Assembly (NCBI GenBank): GCA_964390465.1
Contig: CAYMIJ010000001.1
Coordinates: 310,001-374,000 of the forward strand
Length of the DNA stretch: 64,000 nt
Direction of reading: 5' to 3'
Source: JADZAI01 sp964390465
GTDB lineage: Bacteria; Pseudomonadota; Alphaproteobacteria; Micropepsales; Micropepsaceae
Shown here in pieces: positions 8,268-14,898 of this stretch (position 1 is its first letter; each line of letters opens with the position of its first letter). The notes under the pieces were generated by a model. The model made no database searches. It saw only the letters and a program-made list of their open reading frames with translations, and had not been told where the DNA came from. A program made the position numbers and the translations under genes.

Positions 8268-9479
8268 ATGCTGAACGTCACCACGCCGGGCGCTCTGACC
8301 GGGCTTCGCGTCATTGACCTGTCGCGCGTACTCGGCGGCCCATACGCCACACAAGTACTGGGCGATCATGGCGCTGATGTGGTGAAAGTCGAGCCGCCGG
8401 GCGGTGATGAAACCCGCGAATGGGGACCGCCCTTCCGCGACGACGAAGGCCAGCGTGGCCCCAGCGCGTATTATCTCAATGTGAACCGCAACAAGCGCGG
8501 CATCGCACTGGATCTGCGCAAGGCCGAGGCCCGCGCCGTGCTGCTGCGTCTGCTGGAAGATGCCGACATTCTGGTGGAAAACTTCAAGAGCGGCACGTTG
8601 GAAAAATGGGATCTCGGTTTTGATAGCGTGCTTCAGCCGATGTTTCCAAAACTTATCCACTGCCGCATTTCCGGCTTCGGATCCGATGGACCGTATGGCG
8701 GCTTCCCCGGTTATGATGCCGTGGTGCAGACCATGACCGGCCTTTCCAGCGTGACGGGTTCGCCTGCCAGTGGCCCCGTGAAGATGGGCACGCCTGTTGT
8801 TGACATCGCCAGCGGCCTCAATGCCGTCATCGGCATACTGCTGGCGCTGCGCGAGCGTGACCGCACCGGCAAAGGGCAGTCCATCGAGGTGGCGCTGTAT
8901 GATGTCGGTCTGTCATTGCTGCATCCGCACTCCGCCAACTGGCTGTGGGGCAGGAAGATGCCGCAGCTTGTCGGCAACGCGCATCCCAATGTCGCGCCTT
9001 ATGATCTGTTCGCGACAGCGACACGGCCCGTCTTCCTTGGGGTCGGCAATGATGGTCAGGTGAAGAAGGCATTTCAGGTTCTGGGCGTGTCCGAACTCAG
9101 CGATGATCCAAAGTTCTCCACCATGGCGGCACGCAACATGAACCGCGCTGAACTGACGGCGATCCTCGCGCCGATCTTTGCGAAACATGACGGCGTCGAT
9201 CTGGCCCGTAAACTTCTGGAAGCTGGTGTACCCGCCGGGCCGCTCAACAATGTGCAGGAAGCGCTCGATGATCCGCAGACTGCCGTGCGCGGTATGCGCA
9301 TTGAAACGGACGACTACAAAGGCATGGGCAGCCCGGTGAAATTGTCGGAGACGCCGCCTTCCCTGCGCCATACCCCGCCCGATTTCGGCGCGGATACAGA
9401 TACGGTGCTTGCATCAGCAGGTTTTGACGCTGATGCGATTGCTGATCTACGCAGCAGCGGCGCCATTCCGAAAAAATAG
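8268..9479 (+). CDS. CaiB/BaiF family (class III) CoA transferase
   Basis: A 403-residue family III CoA transferase, which moves CoA between acyl-CoA and a free acid through an aspartyl-CoA thioester. The N-terminal block LSRVLGGPYATQVLGDHGADV and the KVEPPGGD motif are typical. The conserved catalytic aspartate is in GTPVVDIASGL, and the NRNKRGIALDL block matches the family. Length is normal (about 400). Substrate cannot be named: the family includes formyl-, carnitinyl-, succinyl- and alpha-methylacyl-CoA enzymes. It is not in an operon; its 3' end converges on the ribokinase gene 6 nt away. The many acyl-CoA genes in the window suggest a catabolic role. Confidence 0.9.
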   Translation: MLNVTTPGALTGLRVIDLSRVLGGPYATQVLGDHGADVVKVEPPGGDETREWGPPFRDDEGQRGPSAYYLNVNRNKRGIALDLRKAEARAVLLRLLEDADILVENFKSGTLEKWDLGFDSVLQPMFPKLIHCRISGFGSDGPYGGFPGYDAVVQTMTGLSSVTGSPASGPVKMGTPVVDIASGLNAVIGILLALRERDRTGKGQSIEVALYDVGLSLLHPHSANWLWGRKMPQLVGNAHPNVAPYDLFATATRPVFLGVGNDGQVKKAFQVLGVSELSDDPKFSTMAARNMNRAELTAILAPIFAKHDGVDLARKLLEAGVPAGPLNNVQEALDDPQTAVRGMRIETDDYKGMGSPVKLSETPPSLRHTPPDFGADTDTVLASAGFDADAIADLRSSGAIPKK

Positions 9480-9484
9480 CTGCG

Positions 9485-10339
9485 TCACTTGTCCATGAAT
9501 GGTGCCAGCTGCGTACGCGTCGGCAGGGATGGCTGTGCACCGCGCGTCAACGTTGCGACGGCGCCCGCAATGCAGGCGAAGCGCAAGCTCTGATCGGGTT
9601 GCTGGCCTTCGAGCAAGGCCAGTGTGAGCGCTGCTGAAAAACAGTCCCCAGCACCGGTCGTGTCGACTGGGGTGATGGGTGGCGGGGTGGCTTCAGCGAT
9701 CATCGCGCCGCCCTGAAACAGTTTCGCACCCCTTGCGCCATAGGTGATGGCAATGCGCGCCTTCGCTTTGTGCAGTGCGTCGCCATAGAAGGCTGCCTCA
9801 CCTTCATTGACAATGATGAGGTCGGCACGATCGAGCACGCCATCAGGCACAGGCAAGGCAGGAGCAAGATTGATGGCAAAGAAGCCACGGCACTGACGCG
9901 CAGCTTCGACGACCGTTTCGGGTGGCACTTCCATCTGACACAGCACTGCATCATGCGGCGGCAACACGACATTCGAGGCCAGCAGTTCGCTGTTGGCCCC
10001 TGACGCCACAACGATCTGGTTTTCACCGGTCGGGTTCACCGCGATCAACGCTACGCCGGTATGAGCCTCGTCGTCGGCGTAGCACTGCGCGAGGTTGACG
10101 CCACCCGCCTTCAGAAGAGCGATTGCCGCCTTGGCATTTTCATCACGGCCAACGCGCGCGATCAGGGAAACATCCGCGCCCAGACGCTTCGCCGCCAGCG
10201 CCTGATTGGCCCCCTTACCGCCTGGATAAAACGCAAGCATCGCGCCAGTCACTGTCTCACCGGGCGCAGGCAGCGATGGTGCGCGCGCCACAATATCGAG
10301 ATTGACCGAACCTACGACGATGATGTGTGGCGGGTTCAT
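9485..10339 (-). CDS. rbsK: Ribokinase (PfkB family)
   Basis: A 284-residue sugar kinase of the PfkB/ribokinase family. The N-terminal block VVGSVNLDIVARAPSLPAPG and GGKGANQALAAKRLG are the ribokinase type, and DTTGAGDCFSAAL carries the anion hole and catalytic aspartate. It would phosphorylate ribose to ribose 5-phosphate in the cytosol. The gene overlaps the upstream nucleoside hydrolase gene by 4 nt (10336-10339), so the two are translationally coupled. Together they make a short nucleoside salvage route: hydrolysis to base plus ribose, then phosphorylation. It is slightly shorter than E. coli RbsK (309) but has all key motifs. Confidence 0.9.
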   Translation of the reverse strand: MNPPHIIVVGSVNLDIVARAPSLPAPGETVTGAMLAFYPGGKGANQALAAKRLGADVSLIARVGRDENAKAAIALLKAGGVNLAQCYADDEAHTGVALIAVNPTGENQIVVASGANSELLASNVVLPPHDAVLCQMEVPPETVVEAARQCRGFFAINLAPALPVPDGVLDRADLIIVNEGEAAFYGDALHKAKARIAITYGARGAKLFQGGAMIAEATPPPITPVDTTGAGDCFSAALTLALLEGQQPDQSLRFACIAGAVATLTRGAQPSLPTRTQLAPFMDK

Positions 10340-11268
10340 GACCTGCCCAGTCGTTCCGTCAGAAGCTCAAATACCCCCTCGCCATCGGCGAGATAGGCCC
10401 AGCGCGCCACTGCCTGATCGGGATGAACGCGGAAGTCCACAGCCGTATGCCCGAATGACAACGCGGCATTGGTTTCCACCGACACTTTCGCCCCCTGAAG
10501 TGCAAAAAGTTCAGGCTTGATAAGATAGGCTATGGTGCAGGGGTCATGCAGCGGCGCGCCAACCTTGCGTGAAGGATCGTGCTCAAGATTGTTTGAGAAA
10601 CGCATCAGGGCGGCCGCGGTCAGCGCGGCGTTCGCACCGGTTGCCGCGAGCGTATCCACACGATCACTGGTTGAAAGAACCTGGTAAGTCGCATCAAGAC
10701 CAAACATGGCGATGGGCGCGCCACAACCCAGCATCACATGCGCCGCATGCGGATCAGCAAACACATTGAACTCGGCGCTCGGCGTGATGTTGCCACCCGC
10801 TGCCCGCGCTCCGCCCATGAACACGATTTCTGCGATCCGCCCCGCAATGCGCGGTTCCATCACCAGCGCCATAGCGATGTTGGTAGCAGGTCCGGTAACG
10901 GCCAGCGTGACCGGCGCTGGCGATTCCATCAGTGTACGGATGGTGAAGCCAACGGCGTGTTCCGTCTCATGTGCTTTTTTGATGTCTGCAACGGGCAGAT
11001 CGCCAAGTCCGGTTTCGCCATGAAATGCGCCTGCGTTCACGACATCACGCACCATCGGCCTCGCGCAACCGGCGAAAACCGGCACATCCTCGCGTCGTGC
11101 GATCTGGCGGATCAGGCAGGCATTGCGGACTGTGCTTTCCAGTCCGACATTCCCGGCAACAACCGTGATGCCGAGAATGTCAAACTCTGGCGAGGCAAAG
11201 GCGAGCAGAAGCGCCGTCGCATCATCAACGCCCGGATCGCAGTCGATGATGAGCGGACGGCGCTGCAT
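10336..11268 (-). CDS. Nucleoside hydrolase (inosine-uridine type)
   Basis: A 310-residue member of the inosine/uridine-preferring nucleoside hydrolase family, which cleaves the N-glycosidic bond of ribonucleosides. The Ca2+-binding DCDPGVDDATALL motif at residues 9-21 is diagnostic, and LAVTGPATNIAMAL and FMGGARAAGGNITPSAEFN are further active-site blocks. No signal peptide is seen, so it acts in the cytosol. Base preference cannot be read. Its stop overlaps the start of the ribokinase gene. It follows the MDR oxidoreductase gene by only 7 nt, so all three minus-strand genes may share a transcript. Confidence 0.92.
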   Translation of the reverse strand: MQRRPLIIDCDPGVDDATALLLAFASPEFDILGITVVAGNVGLESTVRNACLIRQIARREDVPVFAGCARPMVRDVVNAGAFHGETGLGDLPVADIKKAHETEHAVGFTIRTLMESPAPVTLAVTGPATNIAMALVMEPRIAGRIAEIVFMGGARAAGGNITPSAEFNVFADPHAAHVMLGCGAPIAMFGLDATYQVLSTSDRVDTLAATGANAALTAAALMRFSNNLEHDPSRKVGAPLHDPCTIAYLIKPELFALQGAKVSVETNAALSFGHTAVDFRVHPDQAVARWAYLADGEGVFELLTERLGRS

Positions 11269-11275
11269 ACCCAGC

Positions 11276-12274
11276 TTACAGCTTCACCAGCATCTTGCCG
11301 GTATTGGCACCTGAGAACAGCTTGAGGAACGCGCCCACGGCATTCTCGATACCGTTATCGACGGTCTCGCGCACCTTGACCTTGCCTTCCTTGATCCAGG
11401 CGGCCATCTGCTGCGTATACTCCTTGTTCATGTCGCCATGATCGGAGACGATAAAGCCTTCCATGCGAATGCGTTTGCCCACGACGTTCAGGAAGTTCTT
11501 GGGGCCTGTATTGGCTTCCATCGCATTGTAGTTGGCAATGCCGCCGCAGATGGCGAAGCGTGCATGTTCTTTCGCGACCGCAATGGCCGCCTCCAGATGA
11601 TCGCCGCCGACATTGTCGAAATAGACGTCGATGCCCTTTGGGGCGGCTTCTGAAACGGCACGGATCAGGTGCGGCACGGCCTTGTAGTCGATGGCATGAT
11701 CGACACCGATCTCTTTCAGGAAGGCGATCTTGTCGGCGCCGCCCGCCGTGCCGATGACGGTGCCGCCTTTCAGTTTGGCAATCTGTGCAACCATGGAACC
11801 AACCGCACCTGCCGCGCCAGACACGAACACCACATCACCCGGCTTGAACGAGGCCACGCGCATCAGACCGGCCCATGCTGTCAGCCCGGGCATGCCGATC
11901 GCGCCGAGAAAAAGCTGTTCGGGCAAGCCATGCGTATCAAGCTTCTGCACATGACGGGCATCAGCATTGAATGCCTCGCGCCAGCCGTTGAAGGACTGGA
12001 CCAGATCGCCGACTTTCAGAAGATCACTGTTCGACGCAATGACCTTGCCGACCGCGCCACCCTGCATTGCTTCACCAAGCTGGAATGAAGCGGCATAAGA
12101 CGGGCCGTCATACATCCGGCCACGCATGTAGGGGTCAACCGTCATCCAGGTATTGCGGACCTGCACCTCGCCAGCAGCAGGGGCCGGCAGCTCGACGGTG
12201 GCGAGATCGAAATTCTCAGGCTTTGGCAAGCCCTGTGGGCGTGACACGAGTCGTACTTCGCGTGAGGTGGTCAT
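11276..12274 (-). CDS. Zinc-independent MDR oxidoreductase (CurA / leukotriene B4 dehydrogenase-like)
   Basis: A 332-residue NADP-dependent medium-chain reductase. The N-terminus MTTSREVRLVSRPQGLP, the block WMTVDPYMRGRM and the nucleotide-binding VSGAAGAVGSMVAQIAKLKG match the PTGR/LTB4DH/CurA group that reduces alpha,beta-unsaturated carbonyls. There are no structural zinc cysteines. I start at ATG 12274, which has an AGGGAG ribosome binding site; an in-frame start at 12340 would run through the upstream dyad element. It is divergent from the MaoC gene, with a repeated 16-bp dyad between them, and may head a unit with the nucleoside hydrolase and ribokinase genes. Confidence 0.9.
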   Translation of the reverse strand: MTTSREVRLVSRPQGLPKPENFDLATVELPAPAAGEVQVRNTWMTVDPYMRGRMYDGPSYAASFQLGEAMQGGAVGKVIASNSDLLKVGDLVQSFNGWREAFNADARHVQKLDTHGLPEQLFLGAIGMPGLTAWAGLMRVASFKPGDVVFVSGAAGAVGSMVAQIAKLKGGTVIGTAGGADKIAFLKEIGVDHAIDYKAVPHLIRAVSEAAPKGIDVYFDNVGGDHLEAAIAVAKEHARFAICGGIANYNAMEANTGPKNFLNVVGKRIRMEGFIVSDHGDMNKEYTQQMAAWIKEGKVKVRETVDNGIENAVGAFLKLFSGANTGKMLVKL

Positions 12275-12310
12275 GGAAAACTCCCTGATTATGTGTTCTG
12301 CGATGACCGA

Positions 12311-12326
12311 CCCTAGCACGATAAGG
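12311..12326. promoter_or_regulatory. Dyad element, copy 1 (candidate operator)
   Basis: CCCTAGCACGATAAGG is a near copy of the dyad at 12365-12380 (15 of 16 bases identical), 54 bp away in the same divergent promoter region. The arms CCCTA and TAAGG pair imperfectly around GCACGA. It lies 37 nt upstream of the oxidoreductase start codon. Confidence 0.6.
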
Positions 12327-12364
12327 CACGGGGCATTCAATGGGGCTGGCAGACTGTGCTAAGC

Positions 12365-12380
12365 CCCTAGCACGATAGGG
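12365..12380. promoter_or_regulatory. Dyad element, copy 2 (candidate operator)
   Basis: CCCTAGCACGATAGGG is a perfect inverted repeat: 5-bp arms CCCTA/TAGGG around GCACGA. It ends 7 nt before the MaoC start codon and its right arm runs into the ribosome binding region. Two copies 54 bp apart (about five helical turns) suggest a shared operator for the divergent genes. No regulator gene lies next to it. Confidence 0.65.
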
Positions 12381-12387
12381 GGATTTT

Positions 12388-12846
12388 ATGCCGGGGCTGT
12401 TTTTCGACGAACTTCACGTGGGTCAGATGTTTCAGCATCCGATCCGGCGCACCATTACCGAGGCGGATAATGTCTGGTTCAGCGCGCTGACCCATAACCC
12501 GGCCCAGCTTCATCTGGACGAAGAATACTGCCGCACCGAGACTCAGTATGGCCAGAGACTGGTGAACTCGTGTTTCACGCTGGGGCTGATGACGGGAATC
12601 TCGGTCGGTGACACCACGCTCGGCACGGCCATCGCCAATCTGGGTTGGGATGAAGTGCGTTTCCCCAAGCCACTGTTCCATGGCGACACGGTGCGGATCG
12701 AAACTGAGGTTCTGGAATTGCGCGAAAGCAAATCGCGTCCCGATGCTGGCATCGTCGTTTTCATGCATCGCTGTTTCAACCAGAAGAACGAGCTGGTTGC
12801 ACACTGCAAACGGACAGGGCTTCAGCGCAGGAAGCCCGCCGCATGA
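12388..12846 (+). CDS. MaoC family dehydratase
   Basis: A 152-residue single hot-dog-fold protein of the MaoC/(R)-hydratase family. The block RTITEADNVWFSALTHNPAQLH contains the usual active-site aspartate and histidine of the hydratase 2 motif. It would hydrate an enoyl-CoA, for example mesaconyl-CoA or a crotonyl-CoA analogue. The start ATG follows a purine-rich AGGGGGA. Its stop overlaps the start of the HpcH/HpaI-type lyase by 4 nt, so the two are coupled. This pairing recalls the mesaconyl-CoA hydratase/malyl-CoA lyase steps of C4/C5 dicarboxyl-CoA metabolism, but that is an inference. Confidence 0.9.
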   Translation: MPGLFFDELHVGQMFQHPIRRTITEADNVWFSALTHNPAQLHLDEEYCRTETQYGQRLVNSCFTLGLMTGISVGDTTLGTAIANLGWDEVRFPKPLFHGDTVRIETEVLELRESKSRPDAGIVVFMHRCFNQKNELVAHCKRTGLQRRKPAA

Positions 12847-13727
12847 GCGCGCCCCGCTCGTTCCTGTTTGTCCCGGCCGATTCGGAAAAGAAGATTGCGA
12901 AGGGACTTGCGTGCGGGGCCGATGCGCTGATCCTTGATCTTGAGGACTCAGTCGCCGAGGCCATGAAGCCGCAGGCACGGACCATAGCAGCCGCACTGCT
13001 GCGCGAGAGGGCTGAAAATCGTACGCCGGAACTCTGGGTACGGATCAATCCGCTGACGACGCCTTTTGCCAATGACGATCTGCAGGCCGTTATCGCCGCA
13101 GCTCCCGATGGGATCGTACTGCCCAAACCCGACAACGCGGCCGATCTGGAAGAACTCGACCGGCGCATCACGGCGCTGGAAGCGAGCGCTGGGCTGATGC
13201 AGGGCAGAATCAAGGTCATGCCGGTTGCAACCGAAACCCCTGCTTCTGTGTTTGGACTCGGCTCCTACTCTCCTGCCACGCCACGGCTGGCGGCTATCAC
13301 CTGGGGTGCGGAAGATTTACCCGCTGCCGTTGGCGCAAGCGTCAATCGTCTCGCGAACGGTCAATACACGGACCTTTGCCGCATTGTGCGCAGCCTGTGT
13401 ATTGCCGCCGCAGCCAAAGCCGATGTGGCGGCTATTGAAACCGTCTTCCCCGCGTTCAAGGACGATGAAGGCCTTAAAACATATGCAGATCAGGGCCGGG
13501 CAGAAGGCTTCACAGGCATGATGGCGATTCATCCCGCGCAGGTTTCCATCATCAATGCCGCCTTCACGCCCAGTGACGCAGAAATTTCTCATGCCAGACA
13601 AGTGGTTAGCCTGTTTTTGGCCAATCCTCAGGCAGGCACGCTGGCGCTGGATGGGCGAATGATCGACCGCCCCCACCTGAAACAGGCCGAACGGCTTCTG
13701 GCCCGCCTGCCATCCGGCGTCATGTAA
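12843..13727 (+). CDS. HpcH/HpaI aldolase / citrate lyase beta-like (CitE-like) protein
   Basis: A 294-residue TIM-barrel lyase of the CitE/malyl-CoA lyase family. Visible blocks are RSFLFVPADSEKKIAKGL at the N-terminus, DALILDLEDSV (Mg-binding acidic residues), VRINPL, the ETP glutamate in VATETPASV, TWGAEDL and AIHPAQV. These enzymes cleave or form 3-hydroxyacyl-CoA or malyl/citramalyl-CoA-like thioesters. The gene starts inside the stop of the MaoC gene and ends immediately before a Pho-box-like site, so it closes its operon. It is a stand-alone CitE-like protein; citrate lyase alpha and gamma subunits are absent nearby. Confidence 0.9.
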   Translation: MSAPRSFLFVPADSEKKIAKGLACGADALILDLEDSVAEAMKPQARTIAAALLRERAENRTPELWVRINPLTTPFANDDLQAVIAAAPDGIVLPKPDNAADLEELDRRITALEASAGLMQGRIKVMPVATETPASVFGLGSYSPATPRLAAITWGAEDLPAAVGASVNRLANGQYTDLCRIVRSLCIAAAAKADVAAIETVFPAFKDDEGLKTYADQGRAEGFTGMMAIHPAQVSIINAAFTPSDAEISHARQVVSLFLANPQAGTLALDGRMIDRPHLKQAERLLARLPSGVM

Positions 13728-13745
13728 CTGTCATGAAAGCGACAT
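13728..13745 (+). promoter_or_regulatory. Pho-box-like direct repeat upstream of pstS
   Basis: CTGTCAT GAAA GCGACAT has the Pho-box layout: two 7-bp units 11 bp apart. The first unit is a perfect CTGTCAT; the second matches 4 of 7 positions. It starts right after the stop codon of the preceding gene and lies about 96 nt upstream of the pstS ATG. A PhoB site here fits the phosphate operon that follows. Confidence 0.65.
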
Positions 13746-13841
13746 AGACCCTTGACGGGCAGCGCCTAAACGCGGCCTGCCGGGGTTTAACAATCCGTTA
13801 CTATGACGGGCGGCTCCGGCGAAGCTTCAAAGGGAACACTC

Positions 13842-14801
13842 ATGAAGAAACTCTGCGCCGCTGCGCTTCTGGCCACGGTGTCGCTGACGGCAGTCGCCGC
13901 AGCCGACTCCCTCGACACGCGCTTCCAGCCCTATGCCCCGACCTCGGGCGTTTCGGGTTCGCTTAAATCAATCGGTTCGGACTCGCTCAACAATCTGATG
14001 ACACTGTGGGCGGAAGACTTCCGCAAGATCTATCCGAGTGTCACGATTGAAATCGAAGGCAAGGGTTCGTCCACTGCCCCGCCGGCACTGATCGCAGGCA
14101 CTGCCCAGCTCGGCCCGATGTCGCGCCCCATGAAGGCCGCCGAAAGCGATCAGTTTGAAGCCAAATATGGCTACAAGCCGACCGCCGTGCGCGTCGCTGT
14201 CGACACACTCGCCGTGTTCGTCAACAAGGACAACCCCGTAACTTGCCTGTCTCTGACCCAGCTCGACTCGATCTTCTCAGTCACCCGCAATCTCGGCGGT
14301 CAGGCGATCGACTCCTGGGATCAGGCAGGCGGCACGGGCGATTTCGCCGGTAAGCCGATTTCGCTGTTTGGCCGTAATGCCGCCTCAGGCACCTATGGCT
14401 ATTTCAAGGAAGTTGCTCTGGGCAATGGCGACTATCGCAGCACAGTGAAAGAACAGCCCGGCTCGTCGGCTGTTGTGCAGGGCGTCGCTGCTGACAAATA
14501 CGCCATTGGTTATTCGGGTATCGGCTACAAGACGGCTGACGTACGCGCAATCTCGGTCTCTGGCCGCGACGGCCAGTGCTATGAGCCGACCCAGGACAAC
14601 GCGTATAAGGGTTCCTACCCGATCACGCGCTTCCTTTACATCTATGTGAACAAGAACCCCTCAGCACCGCTCGACCCCGTGCTGCGCGAGTTCTTCAAGT
14701 TTGTGCTGTCGGCAGACGGTCAGGATGACACATCCAAGGACGGCTACTATCCGATGCCGTATGTCTTCGCGACCGAGGACGTCACGAAGGTCGGCCAGTA
14801 A
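13842..14801 (+). CDS. pstS: Phosphate ABC transporter substrate-binding protein
   Basis: A 319-residue periplasmic phosphate-binding protein. It begins MKKLCAAALLATVSLTAVAA, a Sec signal peptide cut near residue 21. The mature part shows the PstS blocks IEGKGSSTAPPALIAGTAQLGPMSR (phosphate loop, given here only by its key residues GSST and GPMSR) and FGRNAASGTYGYFKE. The start at 13842 is preceded by AAAGGGA and opens the signal peptide; an in-frame upstream start at 13803 would add 13 residues before it. It is the first gene of pstS-pstC-pstA-pstB, under a Pho-box-like site and followed by a stem-loop. Confidence 0.95.
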   Translation: MKKLCAAALLATVSLTAVAAADSLDTRFQPYAPTSGVSGSLKSIGSDSLNNLMTLWAEDFRKIYPSVTIEIEGKGSSTAPPALIAGTAQLGPMSRPMKAAESDQFEAKYGYKPTAVRVAVDTLAVFVNKDNPVTCLSLTQLDSIFSVTRNLGGQAIDSWDQAGGTGDFAGKPISLFGRNAASGTYGYFKEVALGNGDYRSTVKEQPGSSAVVQGVAADKYAIGYSGIGYKTADVRAISVSGRDGQCYEPTQDNAYKGSYPITRFLYIYVNKNPSAPLDPVLREFFKFVLSADGQDDTSKDGYYPMPYVFATEDVTKVGQ

Positions 14802-14820
14802 GCTGATCTGATACGAGTTG

Positions 14821-14851
14821 CCGGCGGGCCTCCTGGGGGGCGGTCCGCCGG
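14821..14851 (+). other. Intercistronic stem-loop between pstS and pstC
   Basis: CCGGCGGGCC (14821-14830) and GGTCCGCCGG (14842-14851) form a 10-bp stem with one G-U pair and an 11-nt loop; flanking GATAC/GTATC can extend it. There is no U run, so it is unlikely to be a full terminator. Such stems often stabilise the abundant binding-protein message and lower expression of downstream permease genes. Confidence 0.6.
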
Positions 14852-14898
14852 TATCGTGTGCGCCCCCCTGATTTCGACGCCGACCAAACGGGGCCGTG

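Noticed and set aside
13787..13801. CtrA-like sites TTAA-N7-TTAC (13787-13801) and TTAA-N7-TTAG (32192-32206)
   Set aside because: Each differs by one base from the TTAA-N7-TTAA consensus. In 64 kb several such near matches are expected by chance, and one lies inside the probable Pho promoter. Not enough to claim cell-cycle control.
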